Below are positions 48,484 to 56,126 of a DNA stretch of 59,255 nt, piece after piece; position 1 is the stretch's first letter, and each line of letters begins with the position of its first letter. Source of the DNA: Bacteroides sp. (GTDB lineage: Bacteria > Bacteroidota > Bacteroidia > Bacteroidales > GCA-2748055); the NCBI GenBank assembly GCA_011056635.1, contig DSEO01000261.1:1-59255 (forward strand), given 5' to 3'. The notes under the pieces were generated by a model that made no database searches, had not been told where the DNA came from, and saw only the letters and a list, made by a program, of their open reading frames with translations. The translations under genes and the position numbers were made by a program.

Positions 48484-50041
48484 AGCTGATGGCTCTAGTT
48501 TCCCTGATGACCGTGATCTTGACCTGACCCGGGTAGGTCATCTCATCCTGGATCTTTCTGGCGATATCAAAGGAGAGACTTTCCGCCTCCTGGTCCGAAA
48601 CTTTTTCACTTCCAACGATCACCCTGAGCTCGCGCCCGGCCTGAATGGCATACGTTTTTAACACACCGGGATAGGACAGTGCCAGCGCTTCAAGCTCCTT
48701 GAGCCGTTTGATGTATGATTCGACCACTTCACGCCTGGCTCCCGGCCTGGCTCCGGAGATGGCATCACAGACCTGGACGATGGGAGCGAGCAGTGTGGTC
48801 ATCTCCACTTCATCATGGTGTGCCCCGATGGCATTGCAGATCTCCGGTTTCTCCTTGTATTTTTCAGCGAGCTTCATTCCGAATACTGCGTGGGGAAGCT
48901 CCGGTTCATCATCCGGCACTTTCCCGATATCATGGAGCAGTCCGGCCCGTCTGGCGAGTTTGGCATTGAGTCCCAGCTCCGAAGCCATTACTGCACAGAG
49001 ATTGGCCACTTCCCGGGAATGCTGCAGCAGGTTCTGACCGTAGGAAGAACGGTACTTCATCTTGCCCACCATTCTGATCAGTTCCGGGTGAAGACCGTGA
49101 ATTCCCAGATCGATGGCGGTCCTTTTCCCCACTTCAATGATCTCTTCTTCAATCTGCCTGGTGGTTTTTGTAACGATCTCCTCGATCCTGGCCGGGTGAA
49201 TCCGGCCATCGGTAACAAGCTGATGGAGAGCGAGCCGTGCCACCTCCCTCCTCACGGGATCGAAGGCGGAAAGGATAATGGCTTCCGGAGTATCATCCAC
49301 GATGACCTCCACACCGGTAGCAGCTTCAAGGGCACGTATATTGCGCCCCTCTCTTCCGATGATACGCCCTTTCAGTTCATCGGATTCAATGTGAAAGACA
49401 GTGACCGCATTTTCAATGGCAGTTTCTCCGGCCACCCGCTGGATGGACTTGATCACAATGTTCTTGGCCTCCTTGTTTGCGGTCATTTTAGCCTCATCCA
49501 CAATCTCATTGATCAGCGACATGGCTTCGCTCCGGGCTTCCTCTTTCAGGGATTCCACCAACTGGGATTTGGCCTCCTCGGCAGACATTCCGGAAATGGT
49601 CTCCAGCTGTTCCACCTGCATCCTGTGTGCCCTTTCCAGCTCCTCTTTCCTTTTTTCGACGATCTCGATCTGCATGTTGAGGTTTTCCCTGATGGCCTCG
49701 ATTTCAGAATTCTTTCTTTGCAGATCCTCTTGCTTCTGGGACAGAGAAAACTCTTTCTGCTTTATCTCATTCTCCCGCTGATTGATTTTACTATTCTTCT
49801 CATTGATGAGCTTTTCGTGCTCTTCCTTCAGCTGAAGGAACTTTTCCTTGGCCTGGAGTATCTTCTGCTGTTTGATCATTTCAGCTTCCCCCTCGGCCTC
49901 CCTGATGATATTGCTGCTTTTCCTGTTCGTCAGCGTATTGATCACAAGGAAAGCTACTCCCGCACCCACCAGCAATGAAGCTCCTCCGATCAACCAGGTC
50001 ATGGTTGCCTGCAGCACCAATGATTGCATTAACAGTTCCAT
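48473..50041 (-). CDS. rny: Ribonuclease Y
   Basis: Membrane-anchored endoribonuclease that starts mRNA decay. From ATG 50041 (MELLMQSL) the 522 residues have a TM helix ([20 protein letters not shown]), a long coiled coil (about 45-190, many QKQ/EKE heptads), a KH domain ([28 protein letters not shown]), and the HD domain ([40 protein letters not shown]). All metal-binding HD residues are present. A longer frame from 50086 is not supported. The 5' side is preceded by a probable 6S RNA. Confidence 0.96.
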   Translation of the reverse strand: MELLMQSLVLQATMTWLIGGASLLVGAGVAFLVINTLTNRKSSNIIREAEGEAEMIKQQKILQAKEKFLQLKEEHEKLINEKNSKINQRENEIKQKEFSLSQKQEDLQRKNSEIEAIRENLNMQIEIVEKRKEELERAHRMQVEQLETISGMSAEEAKSQLVESLKEEARSEAMSLINEIVDEAKMTANKEAKNIVIKSIQRVAGETAIENAVTVFHIESDELKGRIIGREGRNIRALEAATGVEVIVDDTPEAIILSAFDPVRREVARLALHQLVTDGRIHPARIEEIVTKTTRQIEEEIIEVGKRTAIDLGIHGLHPELIRMVGKMKYRSSYGQNLLQHSREVANLCAVMASELGLNAKLARRAGLLHDIGKVPDDEPELPHAVFGMKLAEKYKEKPEICNAIGAHHDEVEMTTLLAPIVQVCDAISGARPGARREVVESYIKRLKELEALALSYPGVLKTYAIQAGRELRVIVGSEKVSDQEAESLSFDIARKIQDEMTYPGQVKITVIRETRAISYAK

Positions 50042-50063
50042 AGGTTTCTCGTTTATGTAAAAT

Positions 50064-50263
50064 AAAAAACCCGCATATTTCTCCAAGATTTAATTAAACC
50101 CCACTACGACATGGGTGAAGCTGCCGGACTGTATCAAGTTTCCAATGACCGAACGAATTCAGTATCCCGGCGAACCGGGATTTTGGCCTGCTTTTCTCAA
50201 TCCGAGCTTTGCTCCAATGTAATAAATGTTGAGTTCAAAAAATAATTGAAGAAACAATGCGGG
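50064..50263 (-). ncRNA. ssrS: Probable 6S RNA (ssrS) between zapA and rny
   Basis: About 200 bases of minus strand that fold as one long interrupted hairpin. Ends: CCCGCA (50263-50258) with TGCGGG (50075-50070), extended by TTTCTTC/GGAGAAA; inside, ACAT..GG with CC..ATGT, AAGCT-CGG with CCG-GC-AGCTT, ATTGAG with CTTGAT, GGCC with GGTC; apex ATCCCGG-TTCG-CCGGGAT. TTTTTT follows the closing stem, so the stem also serves as terminator. Size, rod shape with internal bubbles, and position after zapA fit 6S RNA, the regulator of RNA polymerase. The 5' end is uncertain: the inner sequence TTTG-N19-TATTTTTTG could also be a promoter for a shorter form. Confidence 0.72.
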
Positions 50264-50297
50264 CAAACTCTTATATATTCAAAGAACGATATTACTC

Positions 50298-50582
50298 TTA
50301 TTTCAGCATTTCATCCAGCTCGCTGCTCAATAATCCCAGCTCCTTTTCCAAAGATACAACATTTTGCTGTTGTTCACAATCCAGCAAGTTGATGACGAAC
50401 TGCAGGGCTGCCATGGCGATAAAATCCTGTGCATCCTTATCGGTATATCTCTGCTTATACTGAAGGATCTTATCATTGATCAGCCGGGCTGCTTTTCGTA
50501 TCTTTTCCTCATCCTGCCGCTGTATTTTTAGGGGATAAAAACGCTCTGCAATCTGGACTTTGATGGACAGTTGTTCTTCCAT
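50298..50582 (-). CDS. zapA: Cell division protein ZapA
   Basis: Small cytoplasmic protein that bundles FtsZ filaments at the division ring. 94 residues: IKVQIAERFYPLKIQRQDEEKIRKAARLINDKI (globular head), AQDFIAMAALQFVINLL, then a C-terminal coiled coil (SLEKELGLLSSELDEML). It follows the coiled-coil gene by 7 bases and precedes the 6S RNA, the usual zapA context. Confidence 0.92.
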   Translation of the reverse strand: MEEQLSIKVQIAERFYPLKIQRQDEEKIRKAARLINDKILQYKQRYTDKDAQDFIAMAALQFVINLLDCEQQQNVVSLEKELGLLSSELDEMLK

Positions 50583-50589
50583 GATCCCC

Positions 50590-50886
50590 TTATGATCTGT
50601 TTAAAAGAGCAATACATTTGTCTATCTCCCGCACAATTCTGTTGATTCTTACCCTGGCACCATTCACATCATCGCTGTCCGCCATGATGCTTTTCACCAG
50701 TGCAAGCTGCTGGTTCTTCTGTTCCAGCTCCTCAATCTTCGACTGCTTTTGTTGAACCATCTGCTGAAGTTCCTCATACTGCTCTTTCAATCGCCTATTT
50801 TCATCCTGTTGTTCCTTCAGCCGGAATTTTATCGATTGAATTTTTTCCTTGATCCCCTCCAATATTTCAACATGTTCAACGCTCAT
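50590..50886 (-). CDS. Coiled-coil protein upstream of zapA
   Basis: 98 residues, largely one heptad coiled coil (KIQSIKFRLKEQQDENRRLKE, QQKQSKIEELEQKNQQLALVK) and a conserved end (VRINRIVREIDKCIALLNRS). Location right before zapA suggests a role in division, similar in layout to ZapB, but homology to ZapB cannot be shown by eye. Found in this position in many Bacteroidota from memory. Confidence 0.75.
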   Translation of the reverse strand: MSVEHVEILEGIKEKIQSIKFRLKEQQDENRRLKEQYEELQQMVQQKQSKIEELEQKNQQLALVKSIMADSDDVNGARVRINRIVREIDKCIALLNRS

Positions 50887-50907
50887 TCAACAGAGATATA
50901 TACAACA

Positions 50908-50915
50908 CAAATATA
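50908..50915 (-). promoter_or_regulatory. -7 promoter box of the coiled-coil/zapA/6S transcript
   Basis: Minus-strand TATATTTG (TAnnTTTG) about 22 bases before the coiled-coil gene start. -33 region has only GTTT at the expected place. Confidence 0.45.
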
Positions 50916-50946
50916 TAACTATTTTAATAATATTAAACGGGCGGTA

Positions 50947-50977
50947 TTTCTTAATCAGGTATAAAAATATAGCTTTG
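50947..50977 (+). promoter_or_regulatory. M23 peptidase promoter
   Basis: TTTC (50947-50950), 19 bases, TAGCTTTG (50970-50977): near-canonical TTTG-N19-TAnnTTTG, with one mismatch in the -33 box. Start of transcription near 50984, 20 bases before the ATG. Confidence 0.6.
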
Positions 50978-51003
50978 AAGCGTCACCATACAAACATGAC
51001 ATC

Positions 51004-52716
51004 ATGCAGAGACCGCTCCTTGTAATCATGCTTCATTTATTTATCAGCCAGTCAATTAGTCAGGATGCAATCCATTTTCTCCCCCCGCTTGACATTCCCC
51101 TGGTCCTGTCAGGAAATTTTGGGGAGATCCGGGATGATCACTTTCATTCGGGCATTGACATCAAAACCAACGGGGTCATTGGTTATGCGGTGCATTCCAT
51201 TGAAGAAGGTTACGTCTCCAGGATCAAGGTGCAGGCAAACGGTTACGGAAAATCCATCTATGTGAGTCACCCCACCGGACACACCTCCCAGTACGGGCAC
51301 CTGGACCGGTACACGCCTGATATCGCATCCCATGTGAAGCAGATACAGTACGCGCGAAAGTCACACGTGGTGGATATCTACCTGAAGCCGGGTCAGTTCC
51401 CCCTTCAAAAAGGAGCGATCATCGGTTATTCGGGGAACAGCGGAAGTTCTTCCGGACCCCATCTCCATTTGGAGATCCGGACCACGGGCGACCAGCACCC
51501 CACCAATGTGCTGCGGTACGGATTTGACATCACCGACAGGCTCCCTCCCAGGTTTCATCAGCTCTTCCTGTATCCTGTGGGTGACAGCAGCCGCGTCAAC
51601 CGGTCCCCGCAAAAATTCTCTGCGGCCACTGTCCCAGGCGAAGGTGGCTTCACCCTTTCCTCCGGACCGGAAATTGCTGCCTGTGGCACCATCGGATGCG
51701 GGGTGGAGGTATTCGATTACCTGAACGGGGCACCCAACCGATGTGGCGTCTACATGCTCGAGCTCTTTGTGAACGGTTCCAGGGTTTACAAACACGTGAT
51801 GGACGAATTCTCCTTTTCGGAGACACGGTTCATCAATGCGCACATTGATTACGGGGAACGATTCAATAAAGGGACCAAATCACACCGGCTTCACCGCCTT
51901 CCCAATGACAGGCTGCGGATCTACAGGGGACTGGTGTCCGACGGACTGATCCAAATTGAGGAAGGCAGAACCTACGAGATCCGAGTGGTTGCGTCCGACG
52001 TGGCAGGAAACAATGCGGAACTCAAATTCAGGATCAGGGGGGAGCAGAACGGACAAATCTCTGGACATTCCGAGGATGATCATGTCCACCGCATGTCCTA
52101 CCACAAAATCAACCGTTTTTCCGCGGATGGCGTGGAACTGGAAATGCCGGCATATGCACTGTACGATGACCTGGATTTCAGGTATGCGAGCTCACCGCGG
52201 CCGGATGGCCTGCATTCCGAACTGCACCATGTTCACACCCCGGACATACCGGTCCACCTCCCCTACCGGCTGTCAATCAATACAGTCAACGGGCACAGGG
52301 GGCAGGGCGACAGGCTTTGTCTGGTCACATTCGACAAAAACGGGGAGATATCCTATGTTGGAGGGGAATACAAAGACGGGAAAGTGACAGCCCAGGTACG
52401 AAGTTTCGGTACCTTTGCCGTTTCCATGGATACCATCCCTCCCGAGATCATTCCTTACGCCGGGAAAGCCATGGAAGACCCCGGGGGCACGGAATCGCTC
52501 CGCTTCATCATCCGGGATGATCTTTCGGGAATTGACCGCTACGAGGGATATATCGACAACAGGTGGGCCCTGTTTGAATATGACCCGAAAGACGAGCTGC
52601 TGACCTATATTTTTGATAATGAACGGATTGAGCGGGGATCAACCCACGAGCTGGAGCTGTATGTTACGGATGCCAGCGGGAACGTGAACCTTTATCACTC
52701 CACCTTCAAGTGGTAA
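51004..52716 (+). CDS. M23 family metallopeptidase
   Basis: Periplasmic zinc endopeptidase cutting peptidoglycan cross-bridges, or a regulator of amidases. Signal peptide (LLVIMLHLFISQSIS), then the LytM domain with the zinc motif HSGID (His48, Asp52) and GPHLHLEIR (His153, His155). Residues 170-570 form a large beta-rich region (GVEVFDYLNGAP, YEIRVVASDVAGNNAELKF, HELELYVTDASGNVNL) resembling Ig-like domains, unusual in length compared with simple M23 enzymes but common in Bacteroidota. It overlaps the anmK start by 7 bases. Confidence 0.9.
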   Translation: MQRPLLVIMLHLFISQSISQDAIHFLPPLDIPLVLSGNFGEIRDDHFHSGIDIKTNGVIGYAVHSIEEGYVSRIKVQANGYGKSIYVSHPTGHTSQYGHLDRYTPDIASHVKQIQYARKSHVVDIYLKPGQFPLQKGAIIGYSGNSGSSSGPHLHLEIRTTGDQHPTNVLRYGFDITDRLPPRFHQLFLYPVGDSSRVNRSPQKFSAATVPGEGGFTLSSGPEIAACGTIGCGVEVFDYLNGAPNRCGVYMLELFVNGSRVYKHVMDEFSFSETRFINAHIDYGERFNKGTKSHRLHRLPNDRLRIYRGLVSDGLIQIEEGRTYEIRVVASDVAGNNAELKFRIRGEQNGQISGHSEDDHVHRMSYHKINRFSADGVELEMPAYALYDDLDFRYASSPRPDGLHSELHHVHTPDIPVHLPYRLSINTVNGHRGQGDRLCLVTFDKNGEISYVGGEYKDGKVTAQVRSFGTFAVSMDTIPPEIIPYAGKAMEDPGGTESLRFIIRDDLSGIDRYEGYIDNRWALFEYDPKDELLTYIFDNERIERGSTHELELYVTDASGNVNLYHSTFKW

Positions 52717-53789
52717 GCGACCGCGAAACACAGGCAGAATACAGGGTGACGGGAGTCATGTCAGGATCCTCGCTGGACGGAGTGGACCTGGCGTTCTGCT
52801 GCTTTTCTGCCGGGCGTTCGGGCTGGAGCTACCGTATCCTCCGGGCTGAAACAATCCCATACCCTCCACCGATTCTTGAACAGCTTTCCGGCGCTTCCGG
52901 GTGGGACCGGACTGCACTCAGGAAGATGGATGTGACACTGGGGCATTTCTACGCCGAACAGATCCATTCATTCCACGAAAGGATTCACAGAATCCCCGAT
53001 TTTATTGCATCCCATGGCCACACCCTTATTCACCGGCCGGAAAACGGCATCACTTTCCAGGCTGGCAACGGTGAGATCATGGCCAGGGAAACCGGACTGA
53101 CTGTGGTGAATGATTTCAGGAAAGCGGATGTGGCACAGGGGGGACAGGGCGCTCCGCTGGTGCCGGCGGGTGACAGGCTGCTGTTTGGGGAATATGATGG
53201 ATGCCTGAACCTGGGCGGGTTCGCCAATATTTCCTATGAGGATGACATTGGGAGACGGATCGGTTATGACATATGCCCGGTAAATCTGGCCCTCAACAAG
53301 CTGGCCGGAAGAGCAGGCAAAACATTCGACAAGGATGGGGTCATGGCCCGTCAGGGCAGGGTCGGCAATGCATTGCTTGAAGCCCTGAACCATCTGGATT
53401 ACTACAGGGTCCCGCCTCCCAAATCACTGGGGAAGGAATGGTTCGAAAAGGAATTTGTGCCCGTGCTCGAATCCGCTTCTGACGCACTCCCCGACCTGAT
53501 GGCCACTGTGATCGAGCATATCTGCATCCAAATTTCATTCTGTGTTCGTAATGCCGGGATGGAATCGGTGCTGGTTACCGGAGGGGGTGCTTTGAACCCA
53601 ATGCTGATGGAACGGTTACAGCATCATACGAAAGCAAGGCTCGTGATACCGGACAGGCAACTGGTCGAATTCAAAGAAGCACTGGTCTTTGCTTTTCTCG
53701 GAGTGCTCAGGGTCCGCAACGAGATCAACTGCCTGGCAAGCGTCACGGGCGGACAGGCAGATCTGTCCGCAGGTGAGATCCACCAATGA
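52710..53789 (+). CDS. anmK: Anhydro-N-acetylmuramic acid kinase
   Basis: Phosphorylates and opens anhydroMurNAc recovered from cell-wall turnover. A GTG start at 52710 keeps the first beta strand (YRVTGVMSGSSLDGVDLAF); a later ATG at 52758 would remove it. Further motifs: ASHGHTLIHRP, NDFRKADVAQGGQGAPLVP (catalytic Asp), NLGGFANISY, NLALNKLAGRAGKTFDKDG, VLVTGGGALNPMLMERL. 359 residues, normal length. The overlap with the M23 peptidase links wall cleavage with recycling. Confidence 0.93.
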   Translation: MVSDRETQAEYRVTGVMSGSSLDGVDLAFCCFSAGRSGWSYRILRAETIPYPPPILEQLSGASGWDRTALRKMDVTLGHFYAEQIHSFHERIHRIPDFIASHGHTLIHRPENGITFQAGNGEIMARETGLTVVNDFRKADVAQGGQGAPLVPAGDRLLFGEYDGCLNLGGFANISYEDDIGRRIGYDICPVNLALNKLAGRAGKTFDKDGVMARQGRVGNALLEALNHLDYYRVPPPKSLGKEWFEKEFVPVLESASDALPDLMATVIEHICIQISFCVRNAGMESVLVTGGGALNPMLMERLQHHTKARLVIPDRQLVEFKEALVFAFLGVLRVRNEINCLASVTGGQADLSAGEIHQ

Positions 53790-53939
53790 GAAAAGGGCCC
53801 CTCTGACGATGCACCCGTTTTACAATCCAGGTTATTTTGTGTTAAATTCGGCCCGCTTTTATGTTATGGAATAGGGTTGCTTGGTTGTTTTGCAGAAAAG
53901 TGGAATATTTACCGTCCTTTTAATTAAAATGTGGAATTG

Positions 53940-55628
53940 ATGAGAAAATATATGTTTATCGCCGCCGTCCTGATGGCATGGTGGAATGCAGCGGAAATAC
54001 TGGGATGTACCAATTTCCTGGTTACCCCGGGTGCTTCGGTCAACGGAAGCTCGATGATCACCTATGCAGCCGACTCCCACGTTCTCTTCGGGGAACTCTA
54101 TTTCAGACCTGCCGCGGATTATCCGGCCGGAACCATGATGGATGTGTACGAATGGGATACCAACAGATTCCTGGGGCGAATCCCGCAGGTCTCGCATACT
54201 TATTCGGTGGTGGGCAACATCAACGAACACCAGGTGGCCATCGGAGAAACCACGTACGGAGGTAGAACGGAGTTGGTGGATACCACCGGGATCGTGGATT
54301 ACGGAAGCCTGATGTATATCGCCCTGCAGCGGGCGAGGACGGCTAGGGAAGCCATTCACATCATGGGTGAACTGGTGGCCGAATTCGGTTATGCCAGTTC
54401 CGGCGAGTCATTTTCCATTGCCGATCCCAATGAGGTGTGGATCATGGAGATGATCGGGAAAGGCACAAAAATGGTCAATGAAGGCGGAACACCCTACAAC
54501 CAAAACAAGGGAGCCGTCTGGGTGGCTGTCCGGATCCCGGACGGATATGTATCAGCCCACGCCAACCAGGCCAGGATCAGGCAATTCCCGCTGAATGACC
54601 CGGAAAACTGCCTGTATGCCCCCGACGTGATCTCATTCGCCCGTGAAATGGGATACTACGATGGTCCGGACCAGGAGTTCAGTTTCAGCGACACCTATGC
54701 CCCGGTGGATTTCAGCGGGGCCCGTTTCTGTGAGGTGCGTGTCTGGTCTTTTTTCAAGGAGATCAACGATGATATGGATCAGTACTTCGCGTATGCAAAA
54801 GGCCATGAGCTGGATAACCGCATGCCCCTGTATATCAAACCGAACCGGAAAATTTCCCATGCGGACCTGATGCACTTCATGCGGGACCACCTGGAAGGCA
54901 CCGAACTGGATATGAGCCAGGATGCCGGAGCCGGACCATTCGGACTGCCCTATCGCTGGCGGCCACTCACCTGGGAATATGACGGGAAAACATACTGCAA
55001 CGAGCGCGCCACAGCCACGCAGCAGACCGGTTTCTCCTTTGTGGCAGAATGCCGTCCGGTCAAGCCGGATTACCTGGGCGGTATCCTTTGGTTCGGTGTG
55101 GACGATGCGGCAGCTTCGGTGTATGTGCCCATGTACTGCGGAATGACCCGTGTGCCCGAATCCTATGCCGTGGGGAACGGGGACCTGCTTACCTATTCGG
55201 AAACTTCGGCCTTCTGGGCATTCAACTTTGTGTCCAATTTCAGTTACCTGAGATACAATGTGATGATGGAAGATGTCCGGCAGGTCCAGTCAGAACTGGA
55301 AAAGAAGTTTATCGCGGAAGTTCCCGCCATTGATGCCGCCGCCGCGGTCCTCCATGAAACCGATCCGGCCATGGCCAGGGAGTTCATCACCAATTACTCC
55401 GTCAGTATGGGCGATTATACCGTGCAGCGATACAGGGACCTGGGGCATTTCCTGCTGGTGAAGTACATGGACGGGAACACCAAGAAAGAGGAGAACGGAC
55501 ATTTTTTGAGAACTCCCGAGGGTTATCCCATGATGCCGGATTTTCCCGGATATCCGGAAAGCTGGAAAGAAAATGTGGTCAAAGATACGGGCAAGAAACT
55601 GCGGGTTCCTGAGAGCGGGTCCCACTGA
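53940..55628 (+). CDS. Exported C69 family dipeptidase-like Ntn hydrolase
   Basis: Predicted secreted or periplasmic peptidase of the PepD family. From ATG 53940 a signal peptide (FIAAVLMAWWNAAEILG) ends right before Cys23 in GCTNFLVTPGAS, the family's N-terminal nucleophile exposed by processing. Further family marks: YAADSHVLFGELYF, RIPQVSHTYSVVGNINEHQVAIGETT, EFGYASSGESFSIADPNEVWIMEMIG, AVWVAVRIPDGYVSAHANQARI, and the C-terminal KPDYLGGILWFGVDDAAASVYVPMYCGM. 563 residues. A GTG at 53931 would add three residues. A single gene with 150 bases of upstream space; no clear promoter box. Confidence 0.88.
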   Translation: MRKYMFIAAVLMAWWNAAEILGCTNFLVTPGASVNGSSMITYAADSHVLFGELYFRPAADYPAGTMMDVYEWDTNRFLGRIPQVSHTYSVVGNINEHQVAIGETTYGGRTELVDTTGIVDYGSLMYIALQRARTAREAIHIMGELVAEFGYASSGESFSIADPNEVWIMEMIGKGTKMVNEGGTPYNQNKGAVWVAVRIPDGYVSAHANQARIRQFPLNDPENCLYAPDVISFAREMGYYDGPDQEFSFSDTYAPVDFSGARFCEVRVWSFFKEINDDMDQYFAYAKGHELDNRMPLYIKPNRKISHADLMHFMRDHLEGTELDMSQDAGAGPFGLPYRWRPLTWEYDGKTYCNERATATQQTGFSFVAECRPVKPDYLGGILWFGVDDAAASVYVPMYCGMTRVPESYAVGNGDLLTYSETSAFWAFNFVSNFSYLRYNVMMEDVRQVQSELEKKFIAEVPAIDAAAAVLHETDPAMAREFITNYSVSMGDYTVQRYRDLGHFLLVKYMDGNTKKEENGHFLRTPEGYPMMPDFPGYPESWKENVVKDTGKKLRVPESGSH

Positions 55629-55726
55629 CAGGTCGCATTTGCAGACTGTGTACTGGTCCGGAGGGAGCATTGCTTTCCATTGTGAATAATTCTGAATATT
55701 TCTTATTACAAATAGGAAAATATTTG

Positions 55727-55734
55727 TACTTTTG
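55727..55734 (+). promoter_or_regulatory. rplS -7 promoter box
   Basis: TACTTTTG (TAnnTTTG), the same box as in the rpsF promoter, 41 bases before the rplS ATG. The -33 region is weak. Confidence 0.55.
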
Positions 55735-55775
55735 CGACCTGTTAATTCCAGGCATAGCAATTAAAGTTTAGAATC

Positions 55776-56123
55776 ATGGATCTGATGAAGGTTGTTGACA
55801 AAGAATATGCTCCGCATGCTGAATTGCCCGATTTTAAGGCAGGAGACACCATTACCGTACATTACAAGATCCGGGAAGGTAACAAAGAACGTATCCAGCA
55901 GTTCAGGGGAGTGGTCCTGCAGCGAAGGGGCACAGGGAACACGGAAACCTTCACCGTCCGGAAAATGTCCGGGAACATCGGTGTGGAAAGGATCTTCCCG
56001 TCCGCATCCCCCTTTATTGAAAAGGTTGAGATCAACAAACACGGACATGTCAGAAGGGCCAGGATCTTCTATTTCAGGGATCTGACCGGTAAAAAAGCCC
56101 GTATCAAGGAAAAGAAATTTTAG
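55776..56123 (+). CDS. rplS: 50S ribosomal protein L19
   Basis: Large-subunit protein at the 30S-50S interface. 115 residues with the L19 pattern: [56 protein letters not shown], and [27 protein letters not shown]. Stands alone; stop is 3 bases from the convergent asmA-like stop. Confidence 0.97.
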   Translation: MDLMKVVDKEYAPHAELPDFKAGDTITVHYKIREGNKERIQQFRGVVLQRRGTGNTETFTVRKMSGNIGVERIFPSASPFIEKVEINKHGHVRRARIFYFRDLTGKKARIKEKKF

Positions 56124-56126
56124 TTC

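Noticed and set aside
47431..48489. 352-codon plus-strand frame opposite the epimerase gene
   Set aside because: Shadow of the epimerase (Rossmann motif and YxxxK are on the minus strand).
53990..54010. Lipoprotein call for the C69 peptidase
   Set aside because: The Cys is the family's N-terminal nucleophile and -2 Leu/-3 Ile make a poor lipobox; kept as a finding only.
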